From Agrypnia vestita (lineage: Eukaryota; Arthropoda; Insecta; Trichoptera; Phryganeidae), in the NCBI GenBank assembly GCA_016648135.1, contig JADDOH010023703.1:124001-188000 (forward strand): DNA of 64,000 nucleotides, written 5' to 3'. The notes under the pieces were generated by a model. The model had not been told where the DNA came from. It made no database searches and saw only the letters and a list, made by a program, of their open reading frames with translations. The translations under genes and the position numbers were made by a program. This document shows, piece by piece, positions 1 to 9,354 of the stretch (positions are counted from its first letter, which is position 1; each line of letters begins with the position of its first letter).

Positions 1-569
1 CGTTTATCAAGCAATACCAATGATTTTATAAGAGTTATAGCATACCATACCAATTTTTTTATATTCAAAGTACATCCACATCAATAAAAATTCCAATATA
101 TGTCCAACATATCTATTTGTCTTCATGTCTATTATGTACTAAATAATAACAAATGCTTGTCAAAAACACACTCAATTAAACAATCATAATGAATTCCTTG
201 TACAAGTGAGATTGTGTAACGTTTGGCAGTTTGCGGACCACCGTAATAAATTGTAGCAAATTAATTCCAACAGATGTGTGTAAATTTATATTAACTATGA
301 AAAGAAGATTATTACAAGGACTTGCTGAGAGAACATCAATGAACTTATAAAGAATTAAACTATTTACATTATTAACTGTGGTTAGTGTGTATTCCCAATT
401 TAATTTAAAATATATTTAAAAAAAAATAAAATAATAATAACAGTTTGGAAGATAGAGCAATCTTTCCAAAGTTTTTTTTTCACATTCCAATTGTAGTTGC
501 CCACTACACCGTAGTGAGATATTTTTATGTTCATCACTGACAGACATTCCAAATAATTTATCAGGTTTA
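1..569. other. AT-rich sequence, no gene seen
   Basis: I see no splice-bounded exon, recognisable protein similarity or RNA gene here. The stretch is low-complexity AT-rich DNA leading into the foldback element that starts near 570. Confidence 0.5.
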
Positions 570-1330
570 ATTGGGATAAATGCACAATAGGGCATTGGAA
601 GTTCTATGAAATATTAACTAATTTTTTCGATATAATTGAGTATCCTGATTCTAATAATGTCATAAAATAATGTCGCACTCTTATATTTATTTATATTAGA
701 CGAGTAATTCCAATTTAAAAATCGTAATTATTTTCAAATGAATTTTGACAAGTCAGCTTTTTCCTTTGAATTTTGGAAGTTATATGAAGTATAAACAAAT
801 TTTTCCGGTATAATTGAGTGTCCTGATTCTAATAATGTCATAAAATAATGTCGCACTCTTATATTTATTTATATTAAACGAGTAATTCTAATTTAAAAAT
901 CATAATTATTTTCATATTAAGTTTGACAAGTCAGCCTTTTCCTTTGAATTATTACACGTATCTACGGATAAGATATAATCAGATATAAACTAAGATATAA
1001 ACTTTGTACAAAAAAATTGCGAGTTTTTATTAAGCGGCCCATTCACTATACTACATGACAGTCCACCAACCAGAATAGTGAATGGTCCACTTTATATTTC
1101 TTTATCTATGATTATATCTTATCCATAGATACATGTAATAATTCACAGGAAAAGGCTGACTTGTCAAACTTAATATGAAAATAATTATGATTTTTAAATT
1201 AGAATTACTCGTTTAATATAAATAAATATAAGAGTGCGACATTATTAGAATCAGGATACTCGATTATACCGAAAAAATTAGTTAATATTTCATAGAACTC
1301 CCAACGCCCTATTCTGCAATTACACCCGGT
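570..1330. mobile_element. Foldback/MITE-like element with long inverted arms
   Basis: The left arm near 581 (TGCACAATAGGGC) is matched in reverse complement by the right arm ending near 1318 (GCCCTATTCTGCA). Homology continues inward for about 190 bases, including the stretch around TGTCGCACTCTTATA. The left arm is present twice in tandem (about 597-774 and 775-950, period about 178), so the element has two left arms and one right arm. The centre (950-1130) has no coding potential. It is non-autonomous and the superfamily is not identified. Confidence 0.75.
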
Positions 1331-1547
1331 TTAATTTACACCCCGCATATTGCCTGTTCAACTCCATGATACGCAAGTACACTTCAATCTTCCTCTCACA
1401 AAAGAACGAACATGCGCCATTCACATGCTGTGAATGATGCATGTGCATATACTTCTTACAAATAAACCATTAATCTTCACTTTCTTTTACTCTAGTTTAA
1501 TTAGAAATCCACCCCCATAAGCTTTCCCCCACCCCCACAAATTTTCC

Positions 1548-1946
1548 ACAAGCTTGTGTGGAAAATCTTTGGTCGATAGAGTGAGGAATGAACAAATTAG
1601 AAGTGAATGCAATGCTGGCTGTAGTGTGGTAGATAGAATAAAGAAAGGAGTGCTGAGATGGTTTGGTCATGTGGAACGTATGAACGAGGAAAGGATGGTA
1701 AAGAAAATATATGAGGCGAGCGTTGAAGGCAACAGGAATAGAGGGCGTCCGCAAAAGACCTCGTATGATCAGGTACTAAAAGTATTTGAGGATGGCCCTG
1801 TTAAAAGCCGCAACAACCGTAGAACGTGTATGAGAAGATGTATGAATGTGGCCGAAGCATAAGTGGTGTGCCAGGATAGAAGAGTGTGGCGTTCAATCTT
1901 CTCTGCCTACCCCTGCGGGGAAACGGCGTGATGGTTAGTTAGTTAG
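1548..1946 (+). mobile_element. RTE-like LINE 3' end (ORF2 C-terminus plus tail)
   Basis: A 102-residue reading frame (1554-1862) carries the end of a LINE ORF2: a DRVRNEQIR motif, a GVLRWFGHVERM motif, an arginine-rich NRGRPQKTSYDQV segment, and a tail matching the usual C-terminus of this insect family. It is followed by about 80 bases of 3' UTR and a short TTAG repeat tail at 1936-1946, as expected of a 5'-truncated retroposed copy. Only the C-terminal tail is present; there is no reverse-transcriptase catalytic core. Confidence 0.75.
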
Positions 1947-2109
1947 AGACCTGAAGAGGTCTAATAGAACCACACGGTTATGGCCCTTACAACTACGTGA
2001 CTTGAGGCTTATAGGTATCCATGAACACCCAGGTGCTTACATTCACAACTCCCACCATCACCAAATTACTGTCTCTCCATTGTTACTATAATTGAATTTT
2101 GGATTCTAT

Positions 2110-3151
2110 GGAGAAGTGCCTCCATCCAGTTGAACAATTGAATGAACAATTCTTTTTGACTGCTAATGTAGTCAGCCATCCTGTGGGACCAGATTTTTCA
2201 AGCTACGTATTTACGTATACTCCCGAACATTGAGGGCATATCAGTAGTAATAGTGAAGCATAGATTTCACCAATCAAACAATCTATTTTTCTTTACTATT
2301 ACTACTGATGAAACAACCAGCTCTTACATTGCGCATGAGATTTATCAAAATTACCTCCCAAGAGAAAAAGCGTTACTGAAAAATTACATCCAGAGTTTGA
2401 TTAAAGAGTTAACCTATTTTATGTGGGTATCACAACCGTGTCATAGGTACATTTTGTAAAGATTATCTATCCTAAAGTTTGCAAGTAGGCGGGGCTACCA
2501 TAGAAAAAAGAAAAGAAGGCACTCACCTGGCACAGGGTATCTCCAGGGTTCTTATACTCAGTTAATAATGATAGTATTTTTGGCATAGATTTTTGAACGA
2601 GATTAATATGTTAGAGAAATACACATATTTTGTAAAAAATATATAATAATATGAAGCCAAACTGCTAGAAACGTAGAGATAGATTTTATAGATATGACTG
2701 GAGGAATATTAAATGTAATTAGACATACTTTAAAGGTGGCCAGAATGGTGCCCAACATGTTTATATAAAGTTATTAGAGTATTATGTAAAAATGCTTCAT
2801 GTATCAACAGTTATGTCTGACCCTACGTTGTTTGAATTTACAAGAATTTTAGGAAAGTGAAGCATAAGTTTGGCAGAATAATAATTGAAACAGGTATCAA
2901 TTACTATTTAAACCCATCGACCAAATGGGGGGCCTATTAAAAAAATATAGAACAGTACAAATATTATAAAATAGTTCACCATACAGATCATAAAGGTTAG
3001 ATGATCGTTTACACAAATAACTAGTACGACTTAATAATGTTTTATAATATATTCTATCGAGGTATAGAAGTAAATGTGATAGAGAAGGTCAGACGGAAGC
3101 AGAATTGTTCAACAATATATTGCAGAGGACAACTGGATGGGGGCACTTCTC
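2110..3151. mobile_element. Inverted-repeat element, about 1.04 kb
   Basis: GAGAAGTGCCTCCATCCAGTTG at the left is mirrored by CAACTGGATGGGGGCACTTCTC at the right, with weaker similarity continuing inward around GAATTGTTCA. The interior is AT-rich with only a 68-residue frame at 2253-2459 of no recognisable family. It is probably a non-autonomous DNA transposon; target duplications were not confirmed. Confidence 0.45.
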
Positions 3152-3519
3152 CACTAGGTAACTGAAGAAAAAAGTGAATTAAATTGTTTCATGAATTTTC
3201 CGTGAACTGACAAATGTAAATCACAATTTTTAAAAGGATATTAAAATATATGTACTATCTTTTTTGTAGCATATATCCTTACAGATTTTGTGGCCTGGAG
3301 TGGTCGGAACACACGATTTCACATGTGCTTAGCTGCGTGTAATTCACGATCCTCCGCTGTTGTCGATACACGCGTTTGATGTCAATGTGTGTTTATCGTC
3401 AGGTGCCTATTATTTTGTTCTCGCATTGAAGCCTTAATTTATACAACCTGTGTTTGTTTTCTTGTTGAATTTATAAGCATTTAATTGAAAAACAACTCCT
3501 CTCACATCTTTTATATCAT

Positions 3520-3790
3520 CATCAAAAATAATAATTTTGCTGTCTGTCCGTCTATCCGTCTGGCCGTTTGTGTAATGTCAGTAATTTTGAATACACACTA
3601 AAAAAAACAAATTAAACAGCCGGAGATGGGGCTTGACCCCGGGCCAGCAAACCTGATCAGGGTGCTCTACGCATGTCGCTACCACTGCCTCTCTGTGGAC
3701 CACCAAAAAGATACTATAAATATATACTAGGGCTTAGCAAAGACGCAAACCAATGTTCCGTCATTTTTGACGGTTTACAGTTAATTCTAT
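3520..3790 (-). mobile_element. SINE-like retroposon (family S1, copy a)
   Basis: Read on the minus strand, the copy begins with a GTAAACCGTCAAAAATGACGG head, carries a degenerate B-box-like GGGGTCAAGCCCC segment within a tRNA-like region, and ends in a GACGGACAGACAG-type tail. Related copies lie at 14632-14915, 26700-26975, 22335-22497, 32010-32085 with 33010-33185, and 35008-35161. Family membership is seen directly; its tRNA origin is inferred from the B-box. Confidence 0.6.
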
Positions 3791-3865
3791 TCAGTTTGTG
3801 AACTTTGAAGTTACTCCTTCTCATCCCCTTACAATTATTGTTTATTTTAAATATTTGATCAAATT

Positions 3866-4400
3866 ATGTCAACCAAGAATTACAAAGAGGTAGAACAATA
3901 TGTTGTAGACATTGATCCTGATTATTCTCTGAGTGAAGATGAAGTTTACATTCCGGGCGAGAGTACTAGATGTGGATCCCATGGCAGAAATACACTCTGA
4001 CTATTTTTCAGATCAATGGCAGATTGGTAGTAGCTCTATCCTAATATTACACGACTTCAATCAACAATTTGGTTTATGAAATTCTCAATTCAATGAAGAG
4101 TCAGGAATTGGACTTTTTCAAACTATTTTTGGATAGAGATATTGAAACTGGTATAATGATGGAAACCAACCATTACACTGAAGATGTTAAAGCCAAAAAG
4201 TATTTCCTCCGCATTCTCAATTGTATAAATGGAAGAATATGAATGTGGAGGAAATATATACATTTTTTGCATTAACTATGCTCATGGTTGGAAGCGAGAA
4301 AAGTACAATCAACCAATATTGGACTACTGATAAGTTGATGTCGTCTTCAATTTTTGACGAGACAATGCCACAGGATAATTATTTAGCTAACCCTTAGTAT
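3866..4400 (+). pseudogene. piggyBac-type transposase remnant (N-terminal part)
   Basis: The frame from ATG 3866 gives a start rich in acidic residues (EQYVVDIDPDYSLSEDE), then a stop. After frameshifts comes a segment with FLDRDIETGIMMETNHYTED and then WKNMNVEEIYTFFALTMLM, followed by VGSEKSTINQYWTTD. The Trp-Lys start, 'EEIYTFFALTMLM' helix and 'INQYWTTD' are hallmarks of the DDE_Tnp_1_7 (piggyBac) domain entry. The remnant has several frameshifts and stops and ends after DETMPQDNYLAN, before the catalytic aspartates, so it cannot make an active transposase. It lies about 370 bases downstream of SPCS3 exon 2 and points towards it. Confidence 0.8.
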
Positions 4401-4766
4401 ACTTCATTTTTTCGAAAATAAAAAACAAAAAAAGGACAATAAAAAAAAGGAAATAGGAGACTGTTAATTCTGTGTGCGAATGTAATCCCCAAAATGATGA
4501 AGTGCCCCGCTTTCTTACTAATGTGGATGAAAAACCCAGCAAAGAATTAAAAATGGTAACAATTTAACTTCAAGGCTCAGTGCTCCTTAAAAAAATTGTG
4601 ATATAGAGGACTTAACTAAATGAAGTTCCATTGTAATTATAACCAATAAATTCACCAAAACATTTTACTCTTTTGTGGTATACATAAATAAATATGTGGT
4701 GTATAAAGCGATGATGAAAATAAGAAAGAAAATTATCTTTATAAGTGAGTTAGAGGTAGTACTTAC

Positions 4767-5033
4767 TTCAAACCATTTCCATCATCCCAGAAATAATACT
4801 TGGTGTTCATGTTCTTGAAATCTAAAACAGCATTTTCACCTCTGAGAATAATTTTGTCCCACAAAACAACTTGATTCAATTCATTACTGGAGGTACTATA
4901 TTCGGCAGTTAAATATAAAAACAACTGTTTAACGTTCCAATTAAAAAGATGCGACAAATCAGTTTTCATATCAAATGTTAGAAAACCTAAGTCATTTTTT
5001 TCTCTGGATGCTCCATAGTCTGGAACGTTTTTT
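4767..5033 (-). CDS. SPCS3: SPCS3 coding exon 2
   Basis: The exon is bounded by cttacag (5034-5040) and gtaagt (4761-4766) and joins exon 1 in phase 2. It encodes 89 residues of the conserved lumenal domain without stops. It supplies the strongest family match in the window. Confidence 0.92.
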
Positions 5034-5265
5034 CTGTAAGAAATGAGACATAAATTAAGTTAATTTTCTCCAAAGTATTATTTTTGCAAGTGTTGGCGGT
5101 GAATCGACGATAATATACTCACACGACTACTTTTGCAATGTTCATAGAAGCATCGGTTCTATAGTCAATAAAAACAGTGGATATAAAACAACAGAATGTT
5201 AAACATGCTAAAACACTTAATGTGTACGCTAAAATTCCATTGCCCCGGGTTAAAAATGTGTGCAT
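4767..5265 (-). CDS. SPCS3: Signal peptidase complex subunit 3 (SPase 22/23 kDa), exons 1-2, 3' end missing
   Basis: SPCS3 is an accessory single-pass subunit of the ER signal peptidase complex, which removes signal peptides from secretory proteins. Exon 1 (5265-5123, minus) encodes an N-terminal membrane anchor ([17 protein letters not shown]) and ends GT|gtgagt, phase 2. Exon 2 (5033-4767), after a cttacag acceptor, encodes the lumenal domain with the family signatures [43 protein letters not shown] and [11 protein letters not shown], ending at a gtaagt donor, again phase 2. The two exons give 136 residues; the family is about 180, so roughly 45 C-terminal residues are missing. I found no matching exon between 1 and 4766. 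It probably lies beyond the left edge, behind the piggyBac and LINE insertions. No frame damage is visible. Confidence 0.92.
5123..5265 (-). CDS. SPCS3: SPCS3 coding exon 1
   Basis: The start codon is the reverse complement of CAT at 5263-5265. The exon codes for 47 residues plus two bases, beginning [10 protein letters not shown], with a hydrophobic anchor at about residues 11-32. The donor is GT|gtgagtat. The start fits the short cytosolic N-terminus usual for the family. Confidence 0.88.
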
Positions 5266-5463
5266 TTTAGTAGATTCTCATAGACAACTTTACTTAAAAA
5301 CGGCCACTTCACCAGCACACACGCCGGCCAGATGCTAAACGGACACGTCAGGAATATGTCAAAAAGCTTCAACACACCATAAACAATATGTCGATAAAAA
5401 AGATTTTGTGCACCATAGCTTAAGTTCAAATATTTTTAACTAGGTAGGTACTTAACTGAATAA

Positions 5464-5535
5464 GGGCCGGTTGTTTCGAGTTGGATTAAAGTAAGCGTAA
5501 ATTCTGGTTTAAACTCCAGTTTACTACTGCCTTCT
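5464..5535 (+). repeat. Transposon terminal motif GGGCCGGTTGTTT
   Basis: The motif GGGCCGGTTGTTTCGAG followed by a TTAAAGTAAGC segment recurs at 14111, 14151 and 14373 (there GGCCCGGTTGTTTCAAG with ATCAAAGTAAGC). It looks like the terminus of a DNA transposon family. Here it lies about 240 bases upstream of a THAP-domain fragment, which may belong to the same element. Confidence 0.45.
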
Positions 5536-5701
5536 ATTACGTACTAAATGTATCAGTCAGAAAGAGATAGAAATTATTTTTATAACCACGTATAAGAAAG
5601 GACAATCAAACATTTTTTTTAGAACGAATGCATATGAAGTTGTAGCTAATCGCAATGTTTACTTTTTGCTTTTTGTGCTTTTTGCCTTAACAATTTAAAA
5701 A

Positions 5702-6087
5702 ATGAAATACGTCTGTTTGTTGTGTTAGACGTTGTAATGCTTCATCTTATAATAAAGAAGAGGATTTCATAGGTAAGAGTTATTTTAATAATTTGTGCAG
5801 AAATTCAAACCAAGTTCGGAGTACGGAAATTACAATCTTTTCTGCGTTGGTAGACTATGGTGTTCTCATACGTGTAGGAAACAGGTTTGTGTATTGTCTT
5901 AATATTCTTTCAATTTCAGATTCCCAAAAAAATCGACAACATTTTACAAATAGGAAACAGGTTTGTGTATTGTCTTAATATTCTTTCAATTTCAGATTCC
6001 CAAAAAAATCGACAACAAATATGGCTAGATGCTATCAAACGATCTAATTATAAGCCGTCAAAATACGCCGTTGTTTCTAATGGCTGA
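5702..6087 (+). pseudogene. THAP-domain fragment (two exons), probably transposon-derived
   Basis: THAP is a zinc-coordinating DNA-binding domain found in P-element and some Harbinger-associated proteins. The first exon starts at ATG 5702 with closely spaced Cys codons (MKYVCLLC, then an in-frame stop; the shifted frame reads CNASSYNKEEDFI) and ends ATAG|gtaagagt. The second begins after a ttcag at 5995 and reads DSQKNRQQIWLDAIKRSNYKPSKYAVVSNG, matching the THAP core 'IWLDAIKR...W.PSKY..V'. The frame then stops where the conserved C..HF should be. The 3' splice region is duplicated (period 76, acceptors at 5919 and 5995). Coding is broken, so I call it a pseudogene. Confidence 0.65.
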
Positions 6088-6740
6088 CCCTATCTGAGCA
6101 AGAAATAGTGTTCCAGATACATCACCTACGCACCTTTCATCGATGTAAATGTAAAATTATTTAAACCTGATTGAAATAGAAACCTTAAAAAAAATATATT
6201 GTCGACAATGCCCTGCGGTAAAATTCATTTCGAGTCGGAAAAATCAATTTCTTCCGTCAAAAAAGTATTGTTCGAGGTAGAATAGGGTGTGTTTTTTCAA
6301 ACTTTTTTCAACTTTCGATTTTTCAAATTTAATAGTTCTCAAAAGTTGCATTTTTATATGTTATTAAATGCTGTATTTACAGTTTTCCTTAATACTGGTA
6401 CTTTTGGCAAGTTCATAGGCCTTGAAATATAGAAAAAGTCGCAAAATAACGTTCCAATCAGAACGATATATTTTTTGTATTTACCAATTGTCTTAGTAAT
6501 TAAATGCTTTTTTTCTAATAATAATATAGCCAGCATAAGGAAAATAATCTGTTAGCTTAAATACCTACCCCCGTTCGGGAAATTTCGGCTTGTTTCGGGT
6601 CGCGCTCCCGTTATGCGTGCCTCATTAGGTCAGACTCCATACCGAACGGTTGTATTTGTTAGCTTACTTGTTTTCAACCGTCGTAAAGTTTCTACATATT
6701 ATACGTAATAAATTTAAGTATTTAATTCATTCATGAAACG

Positions 6741-7560
6741 AATCACAATGGCATCGAATCCGTCAAGTTCAAAAGAAACCAGAGGTCGTACGAAATTACG
6801 TATTTTTTTGAAATATCCCGAAAAATTCAAAAGTACTATGTTACCAACTTACGGATATGGTTAACGACATTATGAATGGGCGCATCATGAAATAAAACAG
6901 TCAAGTAGTTTAGAACCACAAGCAAAACTCATCACTTCTCAAGTGGCTCGAACCGTTCTTTGTTTCGAAAGTTTGGAAAAATGCAAGCATTGTCAGCCAG
7001 CTTCTATTATCATATTGCAAACAGTATAGGCTACTTTCGAAAACATTCAACAAAGAACCAAAAAGTCAATCGTTTAGATAAAATAGAAAACTTTATAACT
7101 AAATCAACAATTATTTTTGACATTGCTGCGTGCAAATGCAAAAATTATTCTTCTTGTAAATGTGGAATAAATAAAACTGTTCCGATTAAAGACCACCCAT
7201 TTTTTGAAGACCAAAGAACCTTCAGATGCATAGGCATTGGAAACATAGTTAAAGAAAGAGAAAATTTAGAAAAGTTGGCTGAAGTATGTGATCGTTATGG
7301 CGTATCGCACTGAGCAGGCGCTACTATTGCTTCGGCTACACTGAGTGATATCATGGAGGCATCAAATGTTGACAAATGACAACAAAATTGTAATTGAATA
7401 GGGTATACGAGAGTTTTGAAAGCTCGTGCCTTGCAAAAATCATTATCGAGATCTTTTGTGATACCACAAATCAATTTTGAGAACGATCATTATTACGACA
7501 TGATTTCCTGGCAGGATGAGAAACTTATACTGACTGAACTACCGCTTTTGAGCTATGAAC
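6741..7560 (+). pseudogene. Transposon-associated protein remnant with CKC motifs
   Basis: The longest open part (6960-7313, 117 residues) has IIFDIAACKCKNYSSCKC, then TVPIKDHPFFEDQRTFRCIGIG and CDRYGVSH, ending in TGA; the reading resumes as AGATIASATLSDIM. This Cys-rich block followed by 'FL.DQR..R.M.IG' and 'CDRYGVS..A.A.IASA' resembles a multi-copy arthropod repeat protein of unsettled function that I recognise only as transposon-associated. Several stops show decay. It could be part of the same element as the THAP fragment upstream. Confidence 0.5.
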
Positions 7561-7839
7561 TTATAAAGTGAAGAGCTGAGGACAGTTTTCGTCGAACGAA
7601 ATGTTCGAATATTCGATTTTCCCAAGTCCCTGCCACACACAGTCAGTAGAAAGAAATCTACTGACTGTGTGTGGTGGAGAAATGTTTGGATGCCTTAAAT
7701 TGACGACTGTAGCTGCAGGTTCTGTCGTAGGGTAAACAGTTAGAGGTTTTATTTCAGCCAAGCAGAATTCCAGGAAAATTATGTCAATGTTTAATTCTAA
7801 AAAATAACTTTTGCTGTCTTTTACTCTTTTTGGAAAAAA

Positions 7840-7876
7840 GAAAAAAAAAAAAAATATATATATATATATATATTAG
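7840..7876. repeat. Poly(A) and (TA)n low-complexity tract
   Basis: A run of As broken by one G passes directly into about ten TA dinucleotides. It resembles a poly(A)-derived microsatellite. Confidence 0.8.
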
Positions 7877-7939
7877 ATGATTATTTAAGAATAAGATTTA
7901 TTATGTAAATATGATTTTTATAGCTAATTATTAGACATA

Positions 7940-8640
7940 GTAATAACGCAAGCAGACAGTGGATGGAACTATTATTCACGCCAAAGTTTCGCCCGCCAAA
8001 AATTCCGAGCGCATCCGAACGCAGAGCAGGGTTGAGAGGGGGCGCGGGGAGAGGTTTCCCGCACAGGGAAGAGAGAGATATATCGGGTGCAGGTACCCGC
8101 CCGAGGCTGTCCGTCCCAATCTCCTGTCGAGTGTGTGTCGATCCTTCCCCCCGATGCCGAATCTCTCACCTCGGAATGCCACCTGCTTGGTGGCTGATAT
8201 TTTTTCCCGCACCGGTGGTGACGCCATTGGCAGCAGAGGAAGAAGTCGGAGAAGCGACGGTCACCGAGCCTCGGTGGTGACCGGTTCCACAGCGAGGAGT
8301 TCCAGAGGGAGGCCGGATCCGCGGACCGCGGACCCCGCAACGGGCGCGCAGGTGCGCGCGACTCGCCACGCGCGGCCCTCAGGTGATAAGGACAAGGTCG
8401 ACTTTCGCGAAATCCGGACTGCTTGCGTTTAGGCTAGGGCTAGTTTTAGTTTAGTGATAATTGTTCTAATTACGTAAGATTTTTGTGTTTTAATTAAATT
8501 AAATTGTGTAAATATTTAAATGGCTCGTGGTGTTTTAAATTTCCCGCTCCCCTCCCTTGACACGCATTTTTCATTGATATACAGAGGACGCGTAGCGTCG
8601 CGCGAAATCACGCTAGATTGATTCGCGGTCATATCAAGCT
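7940..8640. other. GC-rich block inside AT-rich DNA, possible LTR or other mobile sequence
   Basis: The core (about 7960-8430) is strikingly GC-rich with long runs of open frame in several frames on both strands, as GC-rich non-coding sequence produces by chance; no frame resembles a known protein. It switches at about 8430 to AT-rich DNA (GTTTTAATTAAATTAAATTG) and then to a CCCGCTCCCCTCCCTTGAC segment. The layout is reminiscent of an insect LTR leader, but no paired termini were found. Origin unresolved. Confidence 0.35.
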
Positions 8641-9299
8641 CATTATTCATAATTGTCAATAAGTTAACGTTTGCTTACGTTTTAGAGCTTTTTAAACCTG
8701 TCAAACTTAAGACGTCAAAATTGGTGGCATTACAATGTCATACAATAACTGTCAAGATACAGAAATAGCAATATTGCTTAGTTCAGAATACGGCCTAACA
8801 TTTTTTTAACCATTTATACATTATAATATTTAGCAAAGTTTTTTAGGCTGGGATATGTAATTAACTTACTTTAAACTTTTTTAAATATATATATATATAT
8901 ATACATTTATATATACAAATATGAAAATAAATAAATATATATATACAAGATCTTAATCTCGTAAAGTTTTACTTTATTGAATGATATGGCTGAAGATATA
9001 ATGAATACGGTAATAGAGACGGCGTATATTTTATTTTTCCACTAGTATTTTATTGGGAAAGACTTGAAAGAATTGTTCAATTATTATTTTTTCTTCAGTA
9101 CCTACATAACAATAATTGATATGGCTTATCGAATATTTGATGGTTGGACAATATCTTTATTATAGTGATAAGAATTAATGATAATAAATTCCGTTAGATA
9201 AGCAATCATTAGTTTCCTGACTGCGTCAATAAGAAACTCATATTCAGTGTTAACATAATTTAATTTTGTTCATACCTATGCTTTGTTCATTTAGTGAAA
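8641..9299. other. Upstream region of the Ly6 gene
   Basis: AT-rich sequence with a TA microsatellite (about 8886-8945). A TCAGT initiator-like motif lies at 9244-9248, about 55 bases before the start codon at 9300, and is a plausible transcription start. No TATA box stands out. No other gene is seen. Confidence 0.3.
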
Positions 9300-9354
9300 A
9301 TGTATACCAGCAATGTTTTCGTTTTTACGATTATTTTGATAGCAACGACGTCAA
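9300..9354 (+). CDS. Ly6 gene exon 1 (signal peptide)
   Basis: ATG at 9300 encodes 18 residues of signal peptide and ends TCA A|gtaagc, phase 1. The exon is too short to appear as a long open frame; it is supported by the strong donor and the exact phase match to exon 2. Confidence 0.75.

Noticed and set aside
7959..8432. 157-residue Arg/Pro-rich frame in the GC-rich block
   Set aside because: Overlapping long frames exist on both strands with no motif, as expected from GC-rich non-coding DNA.
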